Below the pieces are notes generated by a model, which did no database searches, was not told the origin of the DNA, and saw nothing but the letters and a program-made list of their open reading frames with translations. Position numbers and translations under genes: made by a program. 64,000 nucleotides of DNA from Cetobacterium sp050033475 (GTDB taxonomy: Bacteria; Fusobacteriota; Fusobacteriia; Fusobacteriales; Fusobacteriaceae). The DNA is taken from NCBI RefSeq assembly GCF_050033475.1, contig NZ_CP188324.1, positions 23,972 through 87,971 on the forward strand. The letters run 5' to 3'. Of this stretch, positions 7,957 through 16,861 are shown in pieces; the stretch's first letter is position 1; every line of letters starts with the position of its first letter.

Positions 7957-9036
7957 ATGGATTTTTTTAACTTATTTTATTTTAATGCTATTGATGCTTT
8001 TTTGACAGTTGGAGTTTTTGTTGCAGTTACATTGCTTATAATTGAATTAATAAATTTTAAATACAATAATTTAATTATTAAAAAACTTGAGCAAAGAGGA
8101 AAAAAACAAATTTTATTTTCTTCTCTTCTTGGAAGTCTTCCAGGATGTGGAGGTGCTTTATTAATAACAACTCTTTATAATAAAAACATTGTTTCCTTTG
8201 GATCATTAGTTGCTGCTTTTATCGCTACTATGGGAGACGCTGCATTTATAATTTTGTTAGGATCACCTAAAATTTATTTTTTCATTTTTATAATCAGCAA
8301 TTTAGTTGGAGTTATAACAGGATATCTTTTAGATAAATTTAATATTGGAAATAATTTTATAACTAATAAAACTAATATTAATAAGGAACATTGTCATAAA
8401 GAAAATATTTCACAACATAAAACAAATATTTTTAATATTTGGAAATTCTTATTTTGGATTTTTATTTTTTGTAGTTTTCCTTTAGCAATTGAACATATTA
8501 CTGAAGGTCATGAACATCTTCATGATACACATAGTTTATTAGAACTTATTCCATTTTTAGGAACATTATTCTCTATAATATATATAGGTTTTAAAAATAA
8601 ATTTTCTTCCCCCTGTGATAATCATTGCCATCAAAGCCTTACTTTAAAGAAAATTTTTTCTCATATTGTTGATGAAACTTCTTTTTTAATAACTTGGGTT
8701 TTTATTTCCTTTATAATTTATGAAGTTCTTGTCCATTTATCTATCGGTGAAAATAACTTAGCACAATTGGCAAGTAATAATTCATACTTAGTTATAATTA
8801 TTGCTATTTTATTTGGATTGATTCCAGGATGTGGCCCACAAATTTTAATAGCTTCATTATATATTGCAGATATAATTCCTTTTTCTGCTTTAATTGCTAA
8901 TGCTATTTGTAATGATGGAGATGCATTATTTCCTCTCATTGCTATGAATAAAAAATCCGCTTTCTGGGTTACTTTATATAATGTAATTCCTGCATTTTTA
9001 ATTGGAACTTTTATATATTTTATAGAAAAATTATAG
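7957..9036 (+). CDS. 10-TM heavy-metal/manganese exporter-like permease (ArsP_2-type)
   Basis: A 359-residue integral membrane protein with about ten hydrophobic segments. It has two related halves, each with a PGCG motif followed by a GDA motif: GSLPGCGGALLITTLY...MGDAAFI in the first (about 63-100) and GLIPGCGPQILIASLY...NDGDALFP in the second (about 288-328). Histidine-rich loops between the halves (HCHKE, EGHEHLHDTH, DNHCHQS) are typical of metal transporters. This matches the putative 10TM heavy-metal exporter family (annotated as arsenic efflux or putative manganese transporter). The substrate is not determinable. AAGGGGATG precedes the start. It is monocistronic, ending in a strong bidirectional terminator. 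Confidence 0.75.
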   Translation: MDFFNLFYFNAIDAFLTVGVFVAVTLLIIELINFKYNNLIIKKLEQRGKKQILFSSLLGSLPGCGGALLITTLYNKNIVSFGSLVAAFIATMGDAAFIILLGSPKIYFFIFIISNLVGVITGYLLDKFNIGNNFITNKTNINKEHCHKENISQHKTNIFNIWKFLFWIFIFCSFPLAIEHITEGHEHLHDTHSLLELIPFLGTLFSIIYIGFKNKFSSPCDNHCHQSLTLKKIFSHIVDETSFLITWVFISFIIYEVLVHLSIGENNLAQLASNNSYLVIIIAILFGLIPGCGPQILIASLYIADIIPFSALIANAICNDGDALFPLIAMNKKSAFWVTLYNVIPAFLIGTFIYFIEKL

Positions 9037-9062
9037 TCTTCAATATATTGAAGACTATTTTT
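9033..9062. terminator. Bidirectional terminator, 26-bp palindrome
   Basis: ATAGTCTTCAA and TTGAAGACTAT form an 11-bp stem with a 4-base loop. T-rich tails occur on both sides. It separates the convergent permease and the small leftward gene. Confidence 0.75.
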
Positions 9063-9378
9063 ATTTTATAATTTCTAAAATAAATTTATTAAAAATATGC
9101 ATTTCTTCATCTAAATCATAAGAAAAATATACATCTTTTTCGAAGGTATAATTCAAAGTTCTTTCTAATAAATAATTTTTATTTTTACAATCTAAAATAA
9201 TTTTATGATTTTCATAAACAAAAACAATTATATCTTTTTTTTCATTTAAACTATTATAAATAATATCTCGATCATTTTCATTATATGTAAAATAATACAT
9301 TATTTTTTTATTTGTTTTTTCTAATATCTTATATAAATTTTCCCATTCAAATAATTCTTCAAAATTTATTTTAAACAT
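9061..9378 (-). CDS. Small hypothetical protein
   Basis: A 105-residue acidic, cytosolic-looking protein without signal peptide or membrane segment, rich in Asn, Tyr, Lys and Glu. Not recognised. The coding call is supported by a very good ribosome site (AAAGGAGG, 6 bases before the ATG), the shared terminator with the convergent permease, and absence of a competing frame. No function is offered. Confidence 0.6.
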   Translation of the reverse strand: MFKINFEELFEWENLYKILEKTNKKIMYYFTYNENDRDIIYNSLNEKKDIIVFVYENHKIILDCKNKNYLLERTLNYTFEKDVYFSYDLDEEMHIFNKFILEIIK

Positions 9379-9483
9379 TAATATCCTCCTTTTTCCTTAT
9401 TAATTTTAATATATACCTCACATTTTATAACTAGTAAAGTTAAATATAATTATTTTATACAAATATTTTGATTATAAAATAAA

Positions 9484-9512
9484 TTGACAAATTTCATTTT
9501 ATTTTATACTAT
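9484..9512 (+). promoter_or_regulatory. Sigma-70-type promoter of the small FMN-domain gene
   Basis: TTGACA at 9484-9489, a 17-base spacer, and TACTAT at 9507-9512, 32 bases before the ATG at 9545. Confidence 0.6.
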
Positions 9513-9544
9513 ATTTATATAATATTAAATAGGGGAGTCGATTT

Positions 9545-9940
9545 ATGAAAAAATTATTTATATTTTCTTTATTATTAAGTACTGCAGCCTTTGCTAGCCA
9601 ATATAGAGATGGGGTTTATAGAGGAACTTTTGTCTCTGGACAAGAAACTCAAGTAGAGGTTCAATTTAAATTAAAAAATGATGTTGTTGAAAATACAAGA
9701 TTTAGAACTCTTTATTATAAGGGCGAAGATTATTTAAAAAATAAAGATTTAGAAAGAGAAAAAAATACTTATACCGCTGCTCTTAAAGCTACAGAAGGAA
9801 AAAATGTAGATGAAGCAAAAGAAATGTTATATTCTCCAGAGAAAATTGAAATGGCTGGAGCTTCTGTTAGAGCTAGTAAAATTAGAGCTGCTATGCAAAA
9901 TGCAATCAATAGCGGTGTTTATAAACCTGACCAAAAATAA
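9545..9940 (+). CDS. Periplasmic FMN-binding-domain-like protein with degenerate flavinylation site
   Basis: A 131-residue exported protein: signal peptide MKKLFIFSLLLSTAAFAS, then a small domain opening YRDGVYRGTF, as in FMN-binding domains. Near the C-terminus, KIEMAGASVRASKIRAAMQNAI sits where the covalent-FMN motif (D-x-x-S-G-A-T-x-S/T) is found. The acceptor Thr is replaced by Ser and the Asp is missing, so covalent FMN attachment by ApbE is doubtful. AGGGGAG precedes the ATG. It is a single-gene unit between a clear promoter and terminator. Role possibly in periplasmic electron transfer, or a scaffold that no longer carries flavin. Confidence 0.6.
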   Translation: MKKLFIFSLLLSTAAFASQYRDGVYRGTFVSGQETQVEVQFKLKNDVVENTRFRTLYYKGEDYLKNKDLEREKNTYTAALKATEGKNVDEAKEMLYSPEKIEMAGASVRASKIRAAMQNAINSGVYKPDQK

Positions 9941-9945
9941 TAAAA

Positions 9946-9976
9946 AAGAAGGCTTTTTGTAAAAGCCTTCTTTTTA
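9946..9976. terminator. Bidirectional terminator
   Basis: AAGAAGGCTTTT and AAAAGCCTTCTT form a 12-bp stem with a 3-base loop, flanked by A- and T-runs. It serves the rightward FMN-domain gene and the leftward kdgK. Confidence 0.8.
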
Positions 9977-10993
9977 TTAACGAGATATTTTCCCTACTCC
10001 ATTTTCTATAAATGAAAGAACTTCCGATGTAGAAACTAAATTAGCATCACCCTTTATTGTATGCTTTAATACTGATGCTCCTGTTGCAAATTCTACTATT
10101 TTTTCATTTTCATAATTTTCATATATTCCATATAAAGCTCCTGCAGCAAAGGCGTCTCCTCCACCAACACGATCTACTATTTTAAATTTATATTTTCTAG
10201 AACTATATAACTTATTATCATTATAAATAAATCCAGTTAAAGAATTTTCATCAACCGAATGAATTTCTCTTTGAGTTGAAATAAAATATTTTATATTTTT
10301 ATTCTCTTTACTCATTATATCATAATAAGCTTTTAATAACTCTCTCTTATCATTATATTTGCTTTCATCTAAAGAAATTCCCAATATAAATTTAGCATCT
10401 AAAATTCCTGCAAAACAAATATCTATAAATGGTAAATATTTTTTTATTGTTTTTCCAGCTTCCTCAACTGTCCATAATTTTCCTCTATAGTTAAAGTCAA
10501 AGCTTACTAAAATACCCATCTCTTTAGCTTTTTTTAATATTTTAAAAGTTAATTCTTCACACTCTTTAGATAGAGCTGGTGTAATTCCTGATAAGTGAAT
10601 TATTTTAGTATTATCTAGTATCTTTTCTAAATTTAATTCATCATAAGTCAAAGTTGAAAATGAAGAGTATTTTCTATCATAAACTACAGAAGAATTTCTA
10701 ACACCTGTTCCTACTTCTAAATAATAAGTTCCTAATCTTTCTCCACCTAAAATAATATTTTCTGTGTTTACTCCATTAGCTTTTAAATATCTTAAAACAC
10801 TTTCTCCTAAGGGATTATTTGGTATTTTACTTACAAAAGAAGTTTCTAGACCAAAATTAGATAAAGAAATTGCTACATTTGCTTCTCCGCCACCATAATC
10901 CGCTGCAAAAACATTTGATTGGATTATTCTTTTGTTATCCATTGTAGATAATCTTAGCATTATTTCCCCTAGAGTTACTACTTTTTTTCTCAT
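9977..10993 (-). CDS. kdgK: 2-dehydro-3-deoxygluconokinase (KDG kinase)
   Basis: A 338-residue PfkB-family sugar kinase. Visible signatures: the N-terminal GEIMLRLS and DYGGGEANVAISLSNFG (sugar-binding lid region) and the C-terminal DRVGGGDAFAAGALYGI, the PfkB motif 2 with the catalytic Asp. It phosphorylates 2-keto-3-deoxygluconate to KDPG, the substrate of the aldolase encoded just upstream. The two genes are separated by one base and clearly co-transcribed; a GAGGAG in the end of eda serves as ribosome site. Together they form the last two steps of uronic-acid catabolism, which fits the glycosaminoglycan lyases elsewhere on this replicon. Other PfkB substrates are possible but the eda neighbour makes KDG most likely. 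Confidence 0.85.
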   Translation of the reverse strand: MRKKVVTLGEIMLRLSTMDNKRIIQSNVFAADYGGGEANVAISLSNFGLETSFVSKIPNNPLGESVLRYLKANGVNTENIILGGERLGTYYLEVGTGVRNSSVVYDRKYSSFSTLTYDELNLEKILDNTKIIHLSGITPALSKECEELTFKILKKAKEMGILVSFDFNYRGKLWTVEEAGKTIKKYLPFIDICFAGILDAKFILGISLDESKYNDKRELLKAYYDIMSKENKNIKYFISTQREIHSVDENSLTGFIYNDNKLYSSRKYKFKIVDRVGGGDAFAAGALYGIYENYENEKIVEFATGASVLKHTIKGDANLVSTSEVLSFIENGVGKISR

Positions 10994-10994
10994 T

Positions 10995-11636
10995 CTATTT
11001 TAGCTCCTCTCTAACTTCTGCTATCTTAGCTACAAAAGCTTTTGCTGTTGCTGTAATCTCATCGCTTGGTCCTGTTGCTAACTTTCCACCAACACCAACT
11101 GCAACAACTCCATTTTTAAACCATTTATCAACATTTTCAAGAGAAACTCCACCTGTAGGCATTATGTTAGCCTGTGGTAATGGAGCTTTTACCGCCTTTA
11201 TAAAATCAGGTCCAAAAGCACTTCCTGGGAATAATTTTATTATATCGCATCCTAATTCCATTGCTCTAGTCATTTCTGTAATTGTCATACATCCTGGCAT
11301 ATATGGAATTTGATATTTATTACAAAGTTTTGCTGTTTTTTCATCGAATCCTGGAGAAACAATATATTTTGCTCCAGCTAAAATTGCTATTCTTGCCGTT
11401 TCACTATCTAAAACAGTTCCAGCTCCTATGATTAATTCTTCTTCTGTAAACTCCTTAGATAATTGAGTTATAACCTCTGTTGCACCAGGAACAGTATAAG
11501 TAACTTCAATTGCTTTTACTCCACCTGCTATACATGCACTTGAAATACGTTTTGCTTCTTGTAAATTTTCTGCTCTAACTACAGCAACTATTCCAACCTC
11601 TAATAAATTATTAATAACTTCATGTTTCTTTAACAA
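10995..11636 (-). CDS. eda: KDPG/KHG aldolase (2-dehydro-3-deoxyphosphogluconate aldolase)
   Basis: A class I aldolase of about 213 residues, a TIM-barrel of family-typical length. Motifs: VGIVAVVRA at strand 1, the GGVKAIEVTYTVPGA segment with the catalytic Glu, GAGTVLD, AKYIVSPGFD, and CDIIKLFPGSAFGP, whose Lys forms the Schiff base, then MPTGGVSLEN. It cleaves KDPG to pyruvate and glyceraldehyde-3-phosphate. Start: AGGGGTGA is best placed for the TTG at 11636; the in-frame GTG at 11645 is embedded in that ribosome site. It is first in the eda-kdgK operon, behind a consensus promoter and divergent from the nitrate-reduction operon. Confidence 0.9.
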   Translation of the reverse strand: MLKKHEVINNLLEVGIVAVVRAENLQEAKRISSACIAGGVKAIEVTYTVPGATEVITQLSKEFTEEELIIGAGTVLDSETARIAILAGAKYIVSPGFDEKTAKLCNKYQIPYMPGCMTITEMTRAMELGCDIIKLFPGSAFGPDFIKAVKAPLPQANIMPTGGVSLENVDKWFKNGVVAVGVGGKLATGPSDEITATAKAFVAKIAEVREELK

Positions 11637-11680
11637 TTTCTTCACCCCTAAAGTAATATTTTTAAGAACATATTGTATTA

Positions 11681-11709
11681 ATAATATATAATAAAATATT
11701 ATTTGTCAA
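11681..11709 (-). promoter_or_regulatory. Promoter of the eda-kdgK operon
   Basis: On the minus strand TTGACA (11709-11704), a 17-base spacer and TATTAT (11686-11681). It lies about 45 bases before the eda start. No obvious operator palindrome. Confidence 0.7.
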
Positions 11710-11780
11710 TAAATTACTATTTCTTATTTTTTTTTATTGCTTCCTAAATTTAATCCCTCACTTTTTCTCTTTTGTTTTTT

Positions 11781-11809
11781 TTGATTATTGATAATATATT
11801 TGTTATAAT
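11781..11809 (+). promoter_or_regulatory. Promoter of the nitrate-reduction operon
   Basis: TTGATT at 11781-11786, a 17-base spacer, and TATAAT at 11804-11809. The leader to the ATG at 11887 is about 70 bases and shows no clear riboswitch fold. Confidence 0.65.
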
Positions 11810-11886
11810 TAAAAAAATTAAATCATTTAATTTTATACAACTTTTTTCAACTTTATTAATATTAAATATTTACAAGGGAGATTATT

Positions 11887-13965
11887 ATGGAAAAAATTCA
11901 ATCAACATGTAATTATTGTTCATTGGCTTGTAACTTAGATTTTTTTGTAGAAAATAATCAAATTACAAAAATAATGCCTACTAAACAATACCCTGTTAAC
12001 AAAGGATTTTCATGTATTAAAGGATTAAGTTTAGATAAACAACAAACTAGTAAAAATTTTGCTAAGCTTCCTCTTTTAAAAACTGAAAATGGAAAAAAAG
12101 AAATTTCTTGGCCTGAAGCTTATGAATATTTTGCGGACAAATTAAAAAATATTATTGAAAAGCATGGAAAAGAAAGTGTGGCTTGTATTAGTACTGGACA
12201 ATTAACCTTAGAAGAAATGGCCCTTGTTGGACATGTATTTAGAAATTATGTTGGCGGTCAACTAGATGGAAATACTAGACTTTGTATGGCAACTTCTGTT
12301 GTTGCTCATAAGCAAAGCTTTGGTTTTGATGCACCACCTTATACATTAAATGATTTTGAATTATCTGATACAATTATTTTCATAGGTGCAAATCCTATTG
12401 TTGCTCATCCTATTATTTGGAATAGAGTTAGATTAAATAAAGATCCAAATAAAAAAATTATAACTATTGATGTTAGAAAATCAGAAACAGCTAAAAATTC
12501 TAATTACTTCTATTGTGTAAAACCTAAATCTGATTTAACATTACTATACACTTTAGCAAATTATCTAATTGAACAAAATTGGATTGATTTACATTATATA
12601 GAAAATTATACAGAAAATTTTGAAAGTTTCAAAGAGCATGTAAAAAAATATACCTTAGAAAATGTAGAAAATATAACTGGAATTTCTAAAGAGAAAGTAA
12701 TTGAATTAGCTAATTTAATTCATAACGGAAAGCGTGTATCCCTTTGGTGGACTATGGGAGTTAATCAAAGCTATCAGGCTGTTAGAACTGCACAAGCAAT
12801 TATAAACTTAGCTATAATGACTGGAAATATTGGAAAACCTGGAACAGGAGCTAACTCCATCACAGGTCAATGTAATGCCATGGGATCTCGTTTATTTAGT
12901 AACTCTACTGGTCTTTTTGGTGGAGGAGATTATGCTGATCCAATTAAAAGAGAAAAAGTTGCAAAGGTTTTAGGAGTAGATCCTCATATTTTTCCTGAAA
13001 AACCAACTTTACCATATAATGTAATTATTGAAAAAATTATTTCTGGAGAAATTAAAGCTCTATGGATTCTTTGTACTAACCCAAGACATTCTTGGAGTAA
13101 TAACCATCAATTTTTAGAAGCTATTAAAAACCTTGAGTTATTTGTAGTAGAAGATTTGTATGATGATACTGATAGTGCTGACTTAGCTGATCTATTCTTA
13201 CCTGTTATTTCTGGTCTTGAAAAAGAAGGAACTTTAATAAATACAGAAAGAAGAGTTTCTAAATTAAATCCAGTCATCGAAAAACCAGAAGATAGATATT
13301 CTGATTTCCAAGTTATTTATAATATTGGTAAAGCCTTAGGAATGGGAGATCTTCTTAAAGGTTGGGAAACTCCAGAAAAAGTTTTTAATTTAATGACTGC
13401 TGTGACAGAAAATACTCCTTGTGATATGACTGGTATAACATATGCTAAATTAGAAGAAGGATATGGAGTACAATGGCCCTTTGGCAAAAATCAAATATTA
13501 GTTGAAAATGAAAGAAGATTATATGAAGATAATTTATATTATACTCCTAATAAAAAAGTTAAATTTATTTTTGAAGATGTTGCTGAAAATCCAGTTCCCA
13601 CTACAAAAGAATATCCTTTAATTCTAGATACTGGTAGAGGAACAGTTGGACAATGGCACACTCAAACAAGAACTAGAGAGATTTCTATTGTTAAAGGAGC
13701 TACATCTAAACAAGCATATATTTACATATCAAAAGACTTAGCAGATGAATTAAATATTTCTTCTCAAGATAAAGTAAGAGTTAATTCTATTAATGGACGA
13801 AGTAGTGACTTTTTAGCCATGGTAACAGATACTTTACCAAGAGATGTTCTCTATGCTCCATTACATTATATTGAAACTAATAATTTAACATTATCTGTAT
13901 ATGATCCCTATTCTAAGGAACCATCATATAAATATTCCCCTGTAAATATAGAAAAAATAAACTAA
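11887..13965 (+). CDS. Molybdenum-dependent nitrate reductase, catalytic subunit (NarB/NasA/NapA-like)
   Basis: A 692-residue molybdopterin oxidoreductase, cytoplasmic (no Tat signal). The N-terminus has the [4Fe-4S] motif CNYCSLACN plus a later Cys (GFSCIKG). RLCMATSVVAHKQSFGFDAPP at about residues 136-156 carries the Cys expected to ligate Mo in periplasmic and assimilatory nitrate reductases, rather than the Sec/Cys context of formate dehydrogenase. The C-terminal domain (molydop_binding) has DTGRGTVGQWHTQTRTRE. Downstream genes encode a ferredoxin-like subunit, an FAD reductase and Mo-cofactor enzymes. This order resembles the narABC and Mo-cofactor cluster of Clostridium perfringens. Probably NAD(P)H- or ferredoxin-linked fermentative nitrate reduction. 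A formate-dehydrogenase-like activity cannot be fully excluded. Confidence 0.82.
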   Translation: MEKIQSTCNYCSLACNLDFFVENNQITKIMPTKQYPVNKGFSCIKGLSLDKQQTSKNFAKLPLLKTENGKKEISWPEAYEYFADKLKNIIEKHGKESVACISTGQLTLEEMALVGHVFRNYVGGQLDGNTRLCMATSVVAHKQSFGFDAPPYTLNDFELSDTIIFIGANPIVAHPIIWNRVRLNKDPNKKIITIDVRKSETAKNSNYFYCVKPKSDLTLLYTLANYLIEQNWIDLHYIENYTENFESFKEHVKKYTLENVENITGISKEKVIELANLIHNGKRVSLWWTMGVNQSYQAVRTAQAIINLAIMTGNIGKPGTGANSITGQCNAMGSRLFSNSTGLFGGGDYADPIKREKVAKVLGVDPHIFPEKPTLPYNVIIEKIISGEIKALWILCTNPRHSWSNNHQFLEAIKNLELFVVEDLYDDTDSADLADLFLPVISGLEKEGTLINTERRVSKLNPVIEKPEDRYSDFQVIYNIGKALGMGDLLKGWETPEKVFNLMTAVTENTPCDMTGITYAKLEEGYGVQWPFGKNQILVENERRLYEDNLYYTPNKKVKFIFEDVAENPVPTTKEYPLILDTGRGTVGQWHTQTRTREISIVKGATSKQAYIYISKDLADELNISSQDKVRVNSINGRSSDFLAMVTDTLPRDVLYAPLHYIETNNLTLSVYDPYSKEPSYKYSPVNIEKIN

Positions 13966-13983
13966 CTTGAAGGAGAATTGCCT

Positions 13984-14388
13984 GTGAAAAGAATAAAAAT
14001 TGATCGTAGTAAATGTATTGGATGTTTAACTTGTGTCAGTGCCTGCATTGTTGCCCATAATTCATCTGATTCTAAAAATAGAGTTGTATTAAGTAGCCAT
14101 ATGGAATTTTCACCAATATTTTGTAGAAATTGTGATCTTCCAGAATGTGTTTATACCTGTATGAGTGGTGCCATGCGTAAAGATATTGAAACTGGCTATG
14201 TAACCTATGATAAAAATAAATGTGCTAGTTGTTATATGTGTATAATGGCCTGCCCCTATGGAACTTTAAAAGAAGATAGAATTACTAAAAAAGAAATTAT
14301 GAAATGCGACATGTGTGTAGGCTACGGAGATACTCCTCAATGTGTTGAAAAATGTCCTATGTTTGCAATTACTTTAGAGGAGGTTTAA
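13984..14388 (+). CDS. Ferredoxin-like electron-transfer subunit of the nitrate reductase
   Basis: A protein of about 134 residues packed with cysteine motifs for four [4Fe-4S] clusters, like the small subunits of DMSO-reductase-family enzymes: CIGCLTCVSAC, CRNCDLPECVYTC, CASCYMCIMACPYG and CDMCVGYGDTPQCVEKCP. It should pass electrons from the FAD protein to the Mo subunit. I chose the GTG at 13984, 8 bases after AAGGAG; the TTG at 13978 is too close to it. The gene begins 18 bases after the catalytic subunit and ends 3 bases before the FAD reductase, so translation is tightly coupled. Confidence 0.85.
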   Translation: MKRIKIDRSKCIGCLTCVSACIVAHNSSDSKNRVVLSSHMEFSPIFCRNCDLPECVYTCMSGAMRKDIETGYVTYDKNKCASCYMCIMACPYGTLKEDRITKKEIMKCDMCVGYGDTPQCVEKCPMFAITLEEV

Positions 14389-14391
14389 TCT

Positions 14392-15627
14392 ATGAAATAT
14401 GTTATTATTGGAGCTTCTGCTTCTGGTGTTAATGGTGCTGAAAATCTTAGAAGATTAGACCCAAATAGTGAAATTATTATGATTTCACAGGATAATTATA
14501 TTTATTCTAGATGTATTTTACATCATTTTATTGGTGATATTAGAACTATTCCTCAATTAAGTTTTGTTCCACAAGATTTCTTTGAAAAAAATAATATCCA
14601 ATGGATTAAAGGAAAAAAAGTAATAAATTTAGATTCTGAAAAGAAAACTCTTATTTTAGAAGATAATTCTACTATTTCCTTTGATAAATTATTAATCGCT
14701 TCTGGTTCTTCTCCTTTTATTCCACCTATTGAAAATTTGAGAGGTGCGAATAATATGATTGGATTAAAAACTTTAGAAGATTGTAATCTAATTAAAATTT
14801 TAGGAGAAAAAGCTAAAAATATTGCTGTTATCGGTGGAGGATTAATTGGAATTGATGCCATAACTGGATTAATTCATAATAAAAAAGTTACAGCAAAGTT
14901 ACACTTAATTGAAATGAGTAATAGACTTTTACCATTGCAATTAGATAAAAAGGCATCTCTCATTTATGAAGAAAAATTAAAAGAAAATAATGTAAGTCTA
15001 TATTTAAATCACAAAGTTTCGAAGGCTATTCTTAAAGATAAAAATATAACTTCTCTTATTTTAGAAAATGGGGATGAAATTCCAGCAGATCTTGTTATTG
15101 TCGCAACTGGAATTAAGCCAAATATTGATTTTCTTCAAAATACAAATATTGAATATGATAAGCTTGGTTTAATTTTTAACGCCAAAGGAGAAACAAATAT
15201 AAAAGATATTTATGGAGCTGGAGATGTTAGCGGAAGAGGTCCTATATGGTCTGTAGCTGTTAAAGAAGCTATAATTGCTACTTCTAATATGGCTGGAGTT
15301 AATAAAACTATGGATGATTTCTTCTTTTGTAAATCTACAATGAATTTTTTCAATATTCCAACTCTTTCATTAGGAAGTATTGAGCTCTACGAAAATGATC
15401 CTCATATGATAATTGATATTCAAGAAGATAAAAATACTTATAAAAAAATTGCTCATAAGGATGGATATATTTACGGAGCTATAATTCAAGGAGACTTAGC
15501 ATATACAGGTATATTAACTCAAATTATACGATTAGAAATTGATATAACTAAAATAAAAAAATCCATTTTCGATATTGATTATTCAGATTTTTTCACTATG
15601 AATAAAAATTTAGAATTTGAATTTTAA
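14392..15627 (+). CDS. NAD(P)/FAD-dependent oxidoreductase (NarC-like, nitrite/rubredoxin-reductase fold)
   Basis: A 411-residue pyridine-nucleotide-disulfide-type flavoprotein. It has an FAD-binding start (YVIIGASASGVNGAENLRRL), a second dinucleotide fold for NAD(P)H (NIAVIGGGLIGIDAITGL, about 145-162) and the FAD-binding ATG/GD motifs (VIVATGIKPN; IYGAGDVSGRG). The active-site dithiol of disulfide reductases is absent. This matches NirB-N-terminus and NADH:rubredoxin reductase-like proteins. In this operon it likely oxidises NAD(P)H and reduces the ferredoxin-like subunit. The ATG follows a GAGGAGG site 3 bases after the previous stop. Confidence 0.82.
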   Translation: MKYVIIGASASGVNGAENLRRLDPNSEIIMISQDNYIYSRCILHHFIGDIRTIPQLSFVPQDFFEKNNIQWIKGKKVINLDSEKKTLILEDNSTISFDKLLIASGSSPFIPPIENLRGANNMIGLKTLEDCNLIKILGEKAKNIAVIGGGLIGIDAITGLIHNKKVTAKLHLIEMSNRLLPLQLDKKASLIYEEKLKENNVSLYLNHKVSKAILKDKNITSLILENGDEIPADLVIVATGIKPNIDFLQNTNIEYDKLGLIFNAKGETNIKDIYGAGDVSGRGPIWSVAVKEAIIATSNMAGVNKTMDDFFFCKSTMNFFNIPTLSLGSIELYENDPHMIIDIQEDKNTYKKIAHKDGYIYGAIIQGDLAYTGILTQIIRLEIDITKIKKSIFDIDYSDFFTMNKNLEFEF

Positions 15628-15646
15628 AAATCTCGAAAGGAGTTCT

Positions 15647-16861
15647 ATGGAATCAATTGATTTAGAACTAGCAAAAAAAATTCTATTGGATAATATTAGT
15701 CCTATTGAAGAATTTGAAAATAAAAACTTATTAGATTCTTTAGGATATATCCTTGGAGAAAATATATATTCTCCTATTGATAATCCTCCTTTTAATCGTT
15801 CCCCTTTAGATGGGTTTTCATTTGATTTTAATTTATCTAAAGGTGCTTCAAAAAATACACCAATAAATATTAAAATTATAGATGAAATTTGTGCAGGTGA
15901 TAATTCATTTCTAACTCCTTCTTTAAAAGAAGGAGTTAGAATTATGACTGGAGCTCCAATTCCAAATACTTGCAATTGTATTATAATGCAAGAAGAAGTG
16001 GATTTTAATGAAAATACCAATATTTTAACTATTTATAGAGAGTTAAAAGAATTTGAAAATTATTGTTTCAAAGGAGAAGATGTAAAATTTAATCAATTAA
16101 TTTTAGAAAAAAATACTTTAATTACTTATTCACATCTAGGAATTCTTGCTTCTCTTGGAATTTCAGAAATTAAAGTTTATAAAAAACCTACTATTGGCAT
16201 ATTAAGTTTTGGTAGTGAATTATTAATGCCTGGTATGTCATTAACTCCTGGAAAAATTTATAACAGTAATTTATTCACTCTTTCAGGGCGACTGAAAGAA
16301 TTAAATCTAAACCCTAAAATTTATCCAATAATCGAAGATGATCCAATATTAGCAATAGAATTTATAGAAAAAATTTTTCCTGAAATAGATTTTTTAATTA
16401 CAACAGGAGGGGTCTCTGTGGGAAAAAAAGATATTGTTCATGATATTATTAAAATTACAAATTCTACCAGATTATTTTGGAAAGTTAATCTCCAACCAGG
16501 AACTCCTGTATTAGCGTGGAAAATGAAAAATAAATTAATTTTATCTCTATCAGGAAACCCTTTTGCTTCTCTTGTAAATTTTGAGCTTCTAGCAAGAGAT
16601 GTTCTTAGTAAATTAACACATGGTCTTATAAAATTACCTACTGTATCTGAAGCAATTATTTCTGGAGAATTTTCAAAATATAGTAAAAAACGAAGGTTCA
16701 TACGAGCCTTTTATGACAAAGGTATTGTTTATGTTAATAATAATAAGCATTCCTCTGGGATGATATCTTCATTAATTAACAAAAATGCTCTTATTGATAT
16801 TGCTCCTGGGACCAATCCTCTTTCAACAGGAGACAAAGTTAAGGTGATTTTAATTGACTGA
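15647..16861 (+). CDS. moeA: Molybdopterin molybdenumtransferase MoeA
   Basis: A protein of about 404 residues with the MoeA domain order. The N-terminal region has NPPFNRSPLDGFSF (the usual PxxxxSxMDGxA site) and MTGAPIP. The MogA-like domain has ITTGGVSVGKKDIV, and KLILSLSGNPFASLVNFELL follows, with a small C-terminal barrel. It inserts molybdate into adenylylated molybdopterin. The ATG at 15647 is preferred: AAAGGAG lies 6 bases upstream; the ATG at 15617 would overlap the previous gene and has no ribosome site. It provides cofactor for the reductase encoded upstream. Ribosomes probably continue into the mobAB fusion through an 8-base overlap. Confidence 0.9.
   Translation: MESIDLELAKKILLDNISPIEEFENKNLLDSLGYILGENIYSPIDNPPFNRSPLDGFSFDFNLSKGASKNTPINIKIIDEICAGDNSFLTPSLKEGVRIMTGAPIPNTCNCIIMQEEVDFNENTNILTIYRELKEFENYCFKGEDVKFNQLILEKNTLITYSHLGILASLGISEIKVYKKPTIGILSFGSELLMPGMSLTPGKIYNSNLFTLSGRLKELNLNPKIYPIIEDDPILAIEFIEKIFPEIDFLITTGGVSVGKKDIVHDIIKITNSTRLFWKVNLQPGTPVLAWKMKNKLILSLSGNPFASLVNFELLARDVLSKLTHGLIKLPTVSEAIISGEFSKYSKKRRFIRAFYDKGIVYVNNNKHSSGMISSLINKNALIDIAPGTNPLSTGDKVKVILID

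Noticed and set aside
11810..11886. Possible molybdenum-cofactor riboswitch in the nitrate operon leader
   Set aside because: Only about 70 bases, very AT-rich, without the stems expected of a Moco riboswitch.
15610..16020. Open frame of 136 residues opposite moeA
   Set aside because: Antisense shadow of a clear MoeA coding sequence.
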